The notes beneath the pieces are model-generated. The model did not search any database and was not told the DNA's origin. It saw nothing but the letters and a program-made list of their open reading frames with translations. Made by a program: the position numbers and the translations under genes. Below are positions 45,848-56,284 of a stretch of DNA of 64,000 nt, piece after piece. Source of the stretch: Salvia splendens (taxonomy: Eukaryota; Streptophyta; Magnoliopsida; Lamiales; Lamiaceae). The stretch lies in the NCBI RefSeq assembly GCF_004379255.2, contig NC_056048.1:27028736-27092735 (forward strand), in the 5' to 3' direction. The first letter of the stretch is position 1, and each line of letters starts with the position of its first letter.

Positions 45848-46274
45848 TTTTACTACTTTTTGGCTATTTCCAATATTTTCATGGCCAAAGTACCCTTAAG
45901 GGGCCATGAAGGGCAATTCAATCTATTTACCCTCTCATTTTCATTAAAGTATGTAATTTATTTTTCTTTCTTTATTCATCCACTTTCTTCTTTCTTCTAA
46001 TTTATTTGGGATTAAATTTAATAGTTTCTTATACTATTATTATTAATATATACCATACATTATTTGAAATTAGAGGCTAATGTATTCAACACTAATAACA
46101 TATCTAAAAGTAAGGAGACTATCATCATTGTTGTTGTACTACTAACTTTCTTTCAGGTGCGATTCCGACCACATTGGTGGTCCGATAATGACGATAGTTG
46201 TCTATAGACGAACATCTCATAAGCGTAGAAAACATCATTCTCGTATATTATTACGATGGGTTGTTATTCGAGTA
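45848..46274. other. Intergenic AT-rich region
   Basis: Nothing supported. Confidence 0.4.
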
Positions 46275-46277
46275 TAA

Positions 46278-48245
46278 GGCCATCCACAACGCTGTTCCTA
46301 TACCGTTCCTATACCGTTCCTTAAACCACTATTTGAGGGCCCCACTGTACTTTTTTACTCCATTCCTTAACTAAGGAACGGAACCCGCAACCCTCCGTTC
46401 CTTAACCGTTCCTTAACCGTTCCTTAAATTACTATTCATTCTATTTCAATTTTTATTTTTATTTCCAACTAAATTAAATTAAATAAACACACTTTATTAA
46501 AAAACAAACATACTTTATTAAAAAACAAACATACTTTATTAAAAAACACACAATATTAAAAAAAATTACAACTTAAACTTAAAAAAATTAAAAAAAAACA
46601 CACAATAAAAAACACACAATTAAACGTGGGAAAATAAAAAAAACTACTCCGCCGGCGAATCATCCTCCGGAGGCGGTCGAGGTTTAGGGGGAGGGGGAAG
46701 ACCAAGTAGTCCTGCCATATGCACAATTCCGTTCCACCAGGCCGTGTATTGGGCGTACGAGAAGCGGGAAGTGTCCGCCATTGTGGCGGTTATGTACGCC
46801 ACCATAAGTGTGTTCGAGCCTCCTTGTGAGCCCGATCCCGAGGCCGACTGGCTTGATTCTCCTCGGCCCTTCCTCGCTCTAGCCGCTTTCGCCGCCTTCG
46901 TCCCTTGCGGACGACGGCGCCCACGGCTAGATCCCTCGTACTCGGCGGCCGTAACCCCAACCTCCTGCGTGCCACGATCACTGGGCGCATCGGTGTCACC
47001 AGACGAGTACTGGCCGCTCGTCGTGTGCTTCGTCCGCTTTGAGGTTGATCCCGAGCTGGAGCGGACACCACCGGCCCACCTTTCCTCGTCCTTGACGAGC
47101 TGCCAAATATCAACATATTTGAACTGTACACCGGTGTCCTGGTGGAAGGCGCGCATAGCCGCCCTCAGTATGTCGGCGCCCGAAGCTCCGCTTTGGTAGT
47201 GCGCCGCTTCGGTGGAGTAGATCCCGCAGAATTTTTTGACCTGTAAATCGACTCGGCCAAAGTGAGCACGAAGCATTGTATATTTGCGCTTCCGGGCCCC
47301 TTTCGGCTTAGTCTCGTGGTAGACATCACGGACCTTTTCCCAGAAGCACTTGGCGGCTTGTTGGTTGCCGACGATGGGATCATATGAGACGGTGAGCCAG
47401 GCGGTGTACACCGCCTTTGTTTCTTCGTTGGTGTAGGGATGCCGGCCCAGATCCTCCGGCTCCTCCTCCTCATCCTCCTCGGGTGCCTCAGACGCAGCCC
47501 TGTAGCTTCCACCGCCTCGGCCTCCTCCCTGAGTGGGTTCAACGGGGATATCCTCCCGAATCTGGGACAAACCCTGGGAAAGCCGCGAGCCGGAGCCTCG
47601 AGCGTAGGCATCCACATCGAAAGTGGGTGGTTGGTACCCACCCGGCGTCGCCGACCCCTGCGTGCCCGGCGTCGATGACCCAGAACCACCAAGTGTGTTG
47701 TACATGGTCTCCCAATCGCCGAACGCGTTGAGATCCCACCCTCCGGCGCCGCCACCACCGTAATTGCCGTCGCCGGACATTTTTTGAAGAGATAGAATAT
47801 GAAAATTGGAGAGAAATTGATGTTGATGTAGGAAGAATAGATGTGTAGTTGTGTATAAAATGAATGAATTAGGTGTATTTATAGAATAAGAAAATAAAAA
47901 TAAAAATTAAAAAAATTAAGAAAAAGTTAAAAAAAACGGTAATGTTACCGTTTAAAAAAAAAATTTTTTTTTAAAAATTCGATTTTTATAAAAAAAAAAT
48001 AATTATTGCGTCATTGCTGACGTGTCCCACTCGCTGGCCGGCGAGTGGGAAGCACGCACGCACGGGGATCGGCCACGTCGCCCAGGCGCGTGGCGGCTTG
48101 TTCCGTGCCGCGTTACGTGCCGTCGGCACCGGGCACGGAATGGGAACGGGACGGGAGCGGAATGCAGCGCCGCAACGCGTTCCGCGGCGAAACCGTTCCG
48201 GCGGAACGGCACGCGGAACGGTTTCGGCACGCGTTGCGGGTGCTC
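46278..48245. mobile_element. PIF/Harbinger-type element with intact accessory ORF
   Basis: A 1968-bp element flanked by TAA at 46275-46277 and 48246-48248. Ends are imperfect inverted repeats: GGCCATCCACAACGC (left) and GAGCACCCGCAACGC (complement of right). Subterminal blocks contain repeated CCGTTCCTTAAC units on the left and CGGAACGG-rich sequence on the right. One reverse-strand ORF is present but no DDE transposase, so it is non-autonomous. A 21-bp AT-rich unit is repeated about three times at 46482-46550. Confidence 0.85.
46644..47780 (-). CDS. Myb-like/NAM-associated protein of a Harbinger element
   Basis: A single open frame of 378 residues from an ATG at 47780, with a TATAAATAC box near 47876-47884. 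The N-terminus is Gly/Ser-rich (MSGDGNYGGGGAGGWDLNAF). Residues about 115-240 form a trihelix/Myb-like DNA-binding region: HPYTNEETKAVYTAWLTVS, DPIVGNQQAAKCFWEKVRDV and FKYVDIWQLVKDEERW. A basic region (GRRRPQGTKAAKAARARKG) and a hydrophobic, proline-rich tail follow. It is the same kind of protein as the broken ORF at 21.4-22.4 kb, but here no stop interrupts it. In related elements such proteins assist the transposase. It lies wholly within the element, so it is a transposon gene rather than a host gene. Confidence 0.8.
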   Translation of the reverse strand: MSGDGNYGGGGAGGWDLNAFGDWETMYNTLGGSGSSTPGTQGSATPGGYQPPTFDVDAYARGSGSRLSQGLSQIREDIPVEPTQGGGRGGGSYRAASEAPEEDEEEEPEDLGRHPYTNEETKAVYTAWLTVSYDPIVGNQQAAKCFWEKVRDVYHETKPKGARKRKYTMLRAHFGRVDLQVKKFCGIYSTEAAHYQSGASGADILRAAMRAFHQDTGVQFKYVDIWQLVKDEERWAGGVRSSSGSTSKRTKHTTSGQYSSGDTDAPSDRGTQEVGVTAAEYEGSSRGRRRPQGTKAAKAARARKGRGESSQSASGSGSQGGSNTLMVAYITATMADTSRFSYAQYTAWWNGIVHMAGLLGLPPPPKPRPPPEDDSPAE

Positions 48246-48248
48246 TAA

Positions 48249-49392
48249 CTTTAGAAAAGGGCAACGACGGAATCAATTTCAACTCACTCTGGCCATTTAA
48301 TTATAAGTTTAACCATACAATTTCTTCATGTTTCACACTGTATACAAAATAAATCAAAATTAAAACTATGTACTAAACTTATCCAGATATTCATGCTATA
48401 AACTATATTTAACGTTTAATTCATCAGTTAGGTAAGTGGTTTCTGAACCGACCAATTAAATTGATGAGTCAATTTTTTTTATATAAAAGTTGGTACAGTA
48501 CTATATCTTTTTTGGTCGGTACTAGTATCATGGGCAATTAAACAAAATAAAAAAACAATATTTTTATTCTTATATTATCCTAATTTTCCAATAGAGTTTT
48601 CATATTTCTTGATTATTGTATTTTGAGTTCATACACTATTCATTGGATTAAATTAATATTGACTATATGTAGGTTTTTTTTAATTCACTACTTTATTTAT
48701 TTGATATTGCAAAGGATATATTTTTAAACATGAAAGTTGCTATGTCACTCCTTTCCACGAGGACTACAAGCATTGAATTCATCTAATTTATTTGGAATAT
48801 CAAAACATTAGTATATCAACTACTTAATTGTCAATAAATACATAAGTTGAACAAACTTTTGTAGTGTAATATGGAGTAGTACAATTTCAAGAAATTTTAT
48901 TTTAATAATTTCCCACATAAGGCCCGTACTAAGGAAAAAAGAAAATTTTGAAACTTGAGACCCCAAATTCAGGTGGGGTCGGAGGTTCTACTAACCTAAT
49001 TGTCGAAAAACTTTAATAAATTCGGCTTTTCAGATTTGATATCGATCCAGTGTTGCAACTCTGACTTAATCTTTCGGGTTAAAATTCATTTTCATTCTTT
49101 GTCTGTCATCTATTGCAAGCGACGCCGCACCATCTTTGTCTTTCGATGTTGACGATAACTTTTTTTACCACACACGAATTCTATTTTATGGATCCGTAGA
49201 TAAGCTCAACCCCCCTTCTAATTAAACCCCCAAATCATCGTTGAAAATATTATTATGGCTATAAGCAAATCAAAATTTTGATTATTGATCAGATGAAGCA
49301 AGAAAATCTTCAAATAATTTTATCGCACGTGGCGAAATAAAACAAAATGGAAAGTATAGTCATTAGTTAATAAGGTCAGCTCATGTAAATGT
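48249..49392. other. Intergenic AT-rich region
   Basis: No gene or clear repeat identified. Confidence 0.4.
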
Positions 49393-49580
49393 AATCACTA
49401 GGGCATCCACGTCCGCGGACGATGCCCGATGCATCATCCGCGGACGATAGGTGTTGGAGCACGCTTCGTCCGCGGTATCGTCCGCCCCACTGCGAGCAAC
49501 GCGGACAATACCGCGGATGATGCAATGCGTTTTACATTTTTTTAATTCTTCAAAATTTATATATATAAACTCTTCCATTT
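49393..49580. mobile_element. Fragment of a Harbinger-type element end
   Basis: Starts GGGCATCCACGTCCGCGGAC and holds repeated GTCCGCGG/CCGCGGAC motifs, then a TATATATAAAC stretch like the transposon promoters elsewhere in the window. A matching partner end with target duplication was not found. Confidence 0.45.
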
Positions 49581-49600
49581 TTCTTCCTTTTATAATGACA

Positions 49601-49728
49601 TATTCTCTCCTTTCTTTGTTATACTAACGATGTGGGACAATGGTAAACATAAACTAAAATGTCCTATTCTCTCCTTTCTTTGTTATACTAACGATGTGGG
49701 ACAATGATAAACATAAACTAGCTTAATT
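49601..49728. repeat. 64-bp tandem duplication
   Basis: Copies at 49601-49664 and 49665-49728, both starting TATTCTCTCCTTTCTTTGTT; only one or two differences seen. Confidence 0.85.
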
Positions 49729-50335
49729 ATTTTTTATGTATAGTTTTTTAATAGCTACTCTATATAGGAACTTCTAAAAATACTATTTAATAGTTATAAT
49801 CTATTAATCTCGTATAAATTTGTAGTTGACAAAGAACTCTATTAAGATTTATTTAATCTCAACTTTATATCTACTATACTAATATTTATAGAATCTAGGA
49901 TTTTATGGAAATATTATTCTAAGAAAATAGAAAAAGAAATTTAAACATGAAAAAGAAATTAACAAGCTAGGCTGAAACTATTTACCAACATCTCATAAAA
50001 TAAAATAAAAATTAATTTTATAAACTATATAAAACAATCATATTAATCTATTTGTATTATTTAAATTTAAATTTAAATTATGCCTCACCTTCAAGTTCAC
50101 CTTCATTATTATTGTTTTAAAACAAGGTTTTAAATCAATAATAACGCAAGTTGGGAATGATGTAGAGTATGCCCTTTTTATCTGTAGTGAACTTGTTTTT
50201 TATTTCTAACTCTTGTAACTTTTTTTTTAATTATGTAATGTAGGATTTGCCTTTAAATCGTAGTGCTTTTTTTTTTTTATTTTGCATGACATATTTGAAA
50301 ACATAAAATTAATCAACAAAACAATAGTGAAAACT
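49729..50335. other. Intergenic AT-rich region
   Basis: Nothing supported. Confidence 0.4.
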
Positions 50336-50460
50336 ATAGGGCGGACTTTAGGGCGTCCCACTGCAGTTGGAAAGGTATGAGGATAGAATGATGATGTGGC
50401 AGAGCATAGGGCGCCCTATAGGGCGGACTATATGGCGCCCCATTATGGATGCGGTGACAT
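50336..50460. repeat. GC-rich self-complementary block, probably a transposon end
   Basis: Contains repeated AGGGCGGACT and GGGCGCCCTATAGGGCG, ending CCCATTATGGATGC, which resembles the complement of a Harbinger terminus. Confidence 0.4.
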
Positions 50461-50467
50461 GAATCCA

Positions 50468-51000
50468 ACACCCAATAAAATATGGAGTAACAAATAGAGA
50501 TGATGGATTTAGTTAATTTGAGTACCCAATAAAATATGGAGTAAGAGCATCTCGGAGAGGTAAACTAATATAACTACCATATTTACCTTTTTTTTCATGA
50601 AAAATCATTCTCCAAGGGGAGAGGTATTTGAGAAGGTATTATACATTTTTCCATTTTTGAGAGGTATCTTTACCTCCCCATCAATGGAGAGGTAAAATCT
50701 TATAACTATCATATTTGCCTTCTTTTCATGAAAAAACCTTCTCCAAGGGGAAAGATATTTGAGAAGGTATTACACTTTATATTTTTTAATGCATTTTATA
50801 CTATTATTTTATTTTTAAAAAATAATTTACCTTTCTATGTATCTTTTCCCTTTGAAATGTGTTACTTTTTAGAAGGGTATATTCACTTTATAAGAAGGTA
50901 AATACATAATATACATTTTCTATATATCTTCTAACCTTGTAGATGCTCTAACAAATAGAGATGATGGATTTAGTCAATTTGAATATTAAATTTTAACATC
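50468..51000. repeat. Tandem duplication of about 54 bp whose second copy holds a MITE
   Basis: The unit CCCAATAAAATATGGAGTAA plus CAAATAGAGATGATGGATTT occurs once intact from about 50470 and once split by the MITE at 50545-50948. Confidence 0.8.
50545..50948. mobile_element. Harbinger/Tourist-type MITE, 404 bp
   Basis: Inverted termini GAGCATCTCGGAGAGG (left) and GAGCATCTACAAGG (complement of right) are flanked by TAA (50542-50544 and 50949-50951). Inside, a block of about 120 bp with CTCCAAGGGGAGAGGTATTT-type sequence is present twice. Confidence 0.85.
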
Positions 51001-51228
51001 ACATAACCTTGTTGTCCTATTCCCTCTCCCCATACCAAATCCATAAAAAAAATAATCACAATTTCCTACCACAATATGTAACACAATTTAAATAAAGTTA
51101 AGTCATTGTTGAATGCACCAATTTGTACTGATCTCAGGAAAGGAGAGAGAGTTACAGTAGTAGGCCATATAAGTGGAAACATAGATGGTGGGGATGGAAA
51201 GTGAAGAGAAATAGAGCCTCAAATTGGG

Positions 51229-51238
51229 TTATATAAAT
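51229..51238 (+). promoter_or_regulatory. TATA box of the omega-3 desaturase gene
   Basis: TTATATAAAT; predicts transcription starting near 51260. A probable 5' untranslated intron runs from GTGAGTG at 51301 to the CAG ending near 51447, just before the start codon. Confidence 0.55.
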
Positions 51239-51461
51239 GAATCACATTCACCTCAGATTCTAAGCCTCAACAAAATCAAGTTGGGATTCTTGAATTTGAG
51301 GTGAGTGTCTCTTCCATTATCCATCCATTTTCAGCTGATACATACACATCTACATACATATTCTGCAAGCCCCTCAACTCCACACACATTCTCTCTCTCA
51401 CCCCAGTTACAGAAACTGATAAAGGTGAAATCTTTACCATTTTCAGATTTGGGGTGTTGAA

Positions 51462-53600
51462 ATGGCCAGTTGGGTTCTGTCAGGATGTGGTCTAAAGCCA
51501 CTTCCAAGAATCTACCCTATGCCAAGAACTGGCTCCAATCCCAATCCCTCAAAGCTGAGAATTTCAACAGCAGATTTCTCCAGTGATTCCAGCTCATTGT
51601 GCAGTGTTGGTAGAGGGAGGAATTGGGGTTTGAATGTGAGTGCCCCACTGAGATTTCAGGAGGTGGGGGAGGAGGGGAATGAGGAGAGGGAGAGTGAGGT
51701 GGTAAATGGTTTTGTTGGTGGTGATGGATTTGACCCTGGTGCACCACCCCCATTCAAGCTGGCTGATATTAGGGCAGCCATTCCTAAGCATTGTTGGGTC
51801 AAGAATCCATGGAAGTCCATGAGCTATGTTGTGAGAGATGTTGCTGTGGTTTTTGGATTGGCTGCTGCTGCTGCCTATTTGAACAACTGGGCTGCGTGGC
51901 CCCTCTACTGGTTTGCTCAGGGAACTATGTTTTGGGCTCTGTTTGTTCTTGGCCATGATTGGTAAATTTCTAATCTTTTTTTTGGGGAGTGGTTTTGGTT
52001 GTGGTTTTCTAATTTTTGAAATGTTTTGGGCTCTGTTTCTGTGTTTGTGTGATTCTTTTTAATGATTCTTGAATTGTTTTGGGCTCTGTTTGTTGTTGGC
52101 CATTATTGGTAGATTTTGAATCTTTTTTTTTTGGTGGTTTTGGTTTTGGTTTTGTGTTTGTTTGATTCCTTTTGATGATTCTTGAATTGTGTTTCAGTGG
52201 ACATGGGAGCTTTTCCAATGATCCAAAGTTGAATAGTGTTGCTGGCCACCTGCTTCACTCTTCCATCCTTGTTCCTTATCATGGATGGTAAGTCTGAACA
52301 TTAAAAGCAACTTTTTATGTATGTAAAAATAAATAAAATTGGTCTTAACAAATTGTGTAATGGTGAATGGTTCAGGAGAATTAGTCACAGGACACACCAT
52401 CAGAACCATGGACATGTTGAGAATGATGAATCTTGGCATCCAGTATGTAGTTTTTCCACTTTGTTATGGAGATAATTTAGTTGCATTTTTCGCGTTTTTG
52501 TTGATAGAAAGTGCAGTTGAGATGTTTGTTTCTGCCATGTTGTTTGTTCCAGTTGTCTGAGAAGATATACAAGCAATTGGATTTTGTGACCAAGAAGTTG
52601 AGGTTCACATTGCCTTTTCCTATGTTGGCTTATCCCATCTATCTGGTTGGCTTACTTTCTTCAGAATTCGAACTTTTTCATATGAAATGTATGGTATTAG
52701 GCTCTCTTGATTGAAACTATTGCTCCTTTATGGTCCATGTAATGGCAGTGGAGCAGAAGTCCAGGAAAGAAAGGCTCTCATTTCCATCCAGACAGTGATT
52801 TGTTCGTTCCAAACGAGAGGAAAGATGTCATTACCTCAACTGTTTGTTGGACCGCAATGGTTGCAATTCTTGCAGGGCTCTCTTTCGTTATGGGTCCTCT
52901 TCAGCTGCTAAAACTCTATGGCATACCTTACTTTGTTAGTTCCTTCATTCCTCTCCTCTCAATAGCTCCACGTTTTTTCAACGTTGTTTTACCTTGCATA
53001 ACTTGTAAAAAATGGATTTCTGATGCAGGGATTCGTGGCGTGGCTTGATCTAGTTACCTACCTGCATCACCATGGCCACGAGGATAAGCTCCCTTGGTAC
53101 CGAGGAAAGGTAAATTTAGCGTCTTGAATGCACGAAACTCCACAGAGAATGTTGAAGTGTTCTTGTTTCAATCTCGGATTGATTTCGTTGGCGATGCAGG
53201 AGTGGAGTTACCTAAGAGGGGGGCTCACGACGCTTGATCGCGACTATGGATGGATAAACAACATCCACCACGACATAGGGACACACGTTATACATCACCT
53301 CTTCCCCCAAATCCCACACTACCATTTGATAGAAGCAGTTAACATCCATCTTCTTCAAGAAAACTTGTTTCTTATATACAGTTTCACAGATTATTACTAA
53401 TATTCACTGACCATTTGTGATTCTTGTCACAGACGGAAGCAGCAAAGCCTGTGCTCGGAAAATATTATAAGGAGCCTCAGAAATCAGGCCCTCTTCCGTT
53501 ATACTTGTTGGGAGTCCTCGCAAAGAGCATGAAAAAGGATCATTATGTGAGTGACACGGGCGACATAGTGTACTACCAGACCGATCCTAAGCTGAATTGA
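51462..53600 (+). CDS. FAD7/FAD8: Plastid omega-3 fatty acid desaturase (FAD7/FAD8 type)
   Basis: Eight exons: 51462-51961, 52198-52287, 52376-52442, 52553-52645, 52749-52934, 53029-53109, 53200-53337 and 53433-53600; 440 residues in one frame. The first junction splits a Cys codon and restores the first His box HDCGH (165-169). The other two boxes are HRTHH (201-205) and HVIHH (368-372), which bind the di-iron centre. The N-terminus ([19 protein letters not shown], Ser-rich) fits a plastid transit peptide, and the C-terminus QTDPKLN, without an ER retrieval signal, fits FAD7/FAD8 rather than FAD3. The enzyme turns 18:2 and 16:2 acyl chains of chloroplast lipids into 18:3 and 16:3. FAD7 and FAD8 cannot be told apart here. 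Confidence 0.95.
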
Positions 53601-54345
53601 ACCTCAACAACGTGTCCATCGGTATATCTATAACAAATCGATAAATATGAGACGTGGAGGCTGCTGGGCTCGGAATCAGCTCTCGGAACCTCTAAGGGGT
53701 CGTCTTCTAGCTGCAGACTCGATTTTTTCGCCCTCCGGTGATGGAGAGTTATATAGTTATTACAAGATTAAAGAAGATTGATGTGTATTTCTATAAAGGA
53801 TGTAATGACTGTCTCTATAAAGGATGTGATTTATTGATGCTATGCTATTATAGTAGTGATATTTTTCCATGTAAACTAGTGTTTGACATATGAATACTAC
53901 TATGAAATAAGTATATTCAAGAAATGTGATTCATTAATTTATTCATGTGATGTATGGTGATGAAATTGAACGTGACAAGTAATTGGGAATCACATAGATG
54001 GGAGAATCTAATTGCAAGTCCACATGGAAATCAAGGTTGTGGATAAGCAAGTTTGAGTGTGTGGTTTAGAATGCTGAATTAGTGAATACCAACCAAAATA
54101 TACAAACACTATGTCACTATTTGTACCACATTTTTGTGATGCAACCATAATACTTTAATAATAACACATTTTTGTGATGGAACATGGAGATTTGGACTGT
54201 TGAATTCAAAATCTATATGGATTCATTACAATAATAATGTGGTCTTATGGAAAAATGAAAAGGCTTAACATGACTAAAAATGAGGGTACTTGCAGAAAGA
54301 AGGTTTTAATACAGACATTTCTCATGGCTTCAGAAGCTCCATAAA
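53601..54345. other. Space between convergent desaturase and PAI genes
   Basis: 3' untranslated regions and AT-rich spacer; no other feature. Confidence 0.5.
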
Positions 54346-56284
54346 TCAATACTGTACCGAATTCACTGCCTCCATGAATGATGATATTCGCGATTTGTCC
54401 TTTTGAATTCCATCCGGACCACAAATTCCACTACTAACATCAATGCCAGTCGGCTTGAGAGTCGAAAGAGCTTCAAACACATTATCTGGCTTAATCCCAC
54501 CAGCTAAAAACCATCCTTGTTTGCTGCTAATAGATGGATATCGGAACCTGGACCAATCGAAGCCTTTCCCACTGCAACCATCCAAAGATAAGTTTCAGTC
54601 ATGGCTGCATATACGATTAGAAAACTGTCGAGGACCTAGGTTATTAACCTTTTCCCGTCAATATTTCTGATGTATCAAAAAGAGAAATACATAAATAATG
54701 ACAGTTTACTCTAGTTTTAGCAAAAGTCTTGCACTAAAATTCCACAAAACAAAGCAGCAAATTGTCAGGACAGATGAATACATGCCGTTATTTCCTTGAT
54801 AGTCTTTTCCAGGATAATGTAAAAATTCTTAGCCAAATCAAAATCAAAACGATGATGAACCTAAGGAAATACTACTGTATGAGATATTCTATACCTGCCG
54901 CCTGTAGCACTGTCGACAAGAACCCAATCAACTTGAGAGCATTCTTCATCAGAAATAGAATTCAAAAGTTCACCATCTTCATTCGCATGAAGAACATATA
55001 TTACTTTGTTTTGTTTGACTACGACTTGAAAAGCATCCCTAGAACCCTTTCCATGAAGCTGCACAGACACAAGCATGTGGAATGAACAAAAGAAGAAAGG
55101 GAACAAAACAGATAGTGATGGTAAAGATGTATAAACCTGCACGTATCCAAGTTCTGCTTCATCAGAGGCTCTTAATATAGTCTCTGCATCATCATCGACG
55201 AACACCCCAACTGGCTCAGCTCCATGTTCCCTTGCCACCCTCGAAATCTCCTTGGCGACAGAAAGTGAAATAGACCTTTTTGATTTGGGCCAAATAATCA
55301 TCCCAATAAGATTTGCACCGGCTTCTGCTGCCAAAACAGCATCTCTAGCTGATGTGATTCCACACATTTTAACTAAAGGTTTAATCACCTTAATCTTATC
55401 ATGTTCCTTTTGAGCAGAAGAACCACTTTCCGAGGGATTCACTGCACATGTTACCTTCATCTTAGGAAAAATTGGGATGCTGGACAAACGAGTTTCCACG
55501 AATGAGAGACCTGCAGATTGGCAGTGTGGTTGATCGGTCAATTTCACATTTCACTGTTAAAATACAACAATTACAGTCTATCTTTACATGTTACCATCCA
55601 TGAATGTTCCTCAATACAATGCAACCTTAACCAAACAAAAATGCGGAATTTTACCGTACATCGAATACTAAACTACTAGTAAAAAGAAACTTACAAGACA
55701 TTTGAGGGTATGAGGCGAACAAAAAACAATGTTAGTAAACAATTTGAACACCCCCAAAAGAGAATATATCATCTTCCAGATTCAATCAAGAATATGACTT
55801 TTCAATTACTCACAACCTCTATTATAAAACTATCCAATTTGTATTCTTATTTTAACAGCAAATATGCACCATATGTCAGTAATCAGAAGAACTACCATAG
55901 CACAACTCTTACAACAAGTCACTTTATTTTTTATTTCCACACCCATTCTCCAATTAAGATGGATTGCATAGGACACAGAAGCATAGAATCTCCAAATTAA
56001 CTGAAGCAAGTGATTTGCAGTAATACCTGGACATTTAGGCATATTAGACACTCCAGGCAAAAGCTGCACTCCCACATTGCCACCTAATCAACAAAGAAAA
56101 TGTAGTCATACAATGTACATCAAGGGTCTCATATGATGGGAATAAGAGAAAAAAGGTTCAAAATTTATACTTCTCGCAGGAATTTTCACAAACATCTGGT
56201 GCGCAGAAACGCATATGCATCAAACAAAGCTCAATTTTTGCAATCGCACTTACTATTAAGAGGAAGAGAGAGACCTGAGAGCAT
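54346..56284 (-). CDS. PAI1: Phosphoribosylanthranilate isomerase, plastid
   Basis: Five exons on the reverse strand: 56254-56284, 56027-56083, 55137-55510, 54895-55058 and 54346-54571; 283 residues in one frame, close to Arabidopsis PAI1 (275). The enzyme isomerises phosphoribosylanthranilate, the third step of tryptophan synthesis from chorismate, in the plastid. The first two small exons and the start of the third make a leader ([20 protein letters not shown]), probably a transit peptide. The catalytic Cys lies in KMCGIT and the catalytic Asp in VLVDSATGG; the phosphate-binding end shows [13 protein letters not shown] and [13 protein letters not shown]. The beta/alpha barrel appears complete. 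The first exon, only 31 coding bases, was chosen because GTAAGTG follows and the frame joins the later exons. Confidence 0.93.

Noticed and set aside
49393..50456. One complete Harbinger element from the GGGCATCCAC end to the ATTATGGATGC end
   Set aside because: Terminal motifs are only loosely complementary, and no matching TTA/TAA duplication flanks them.
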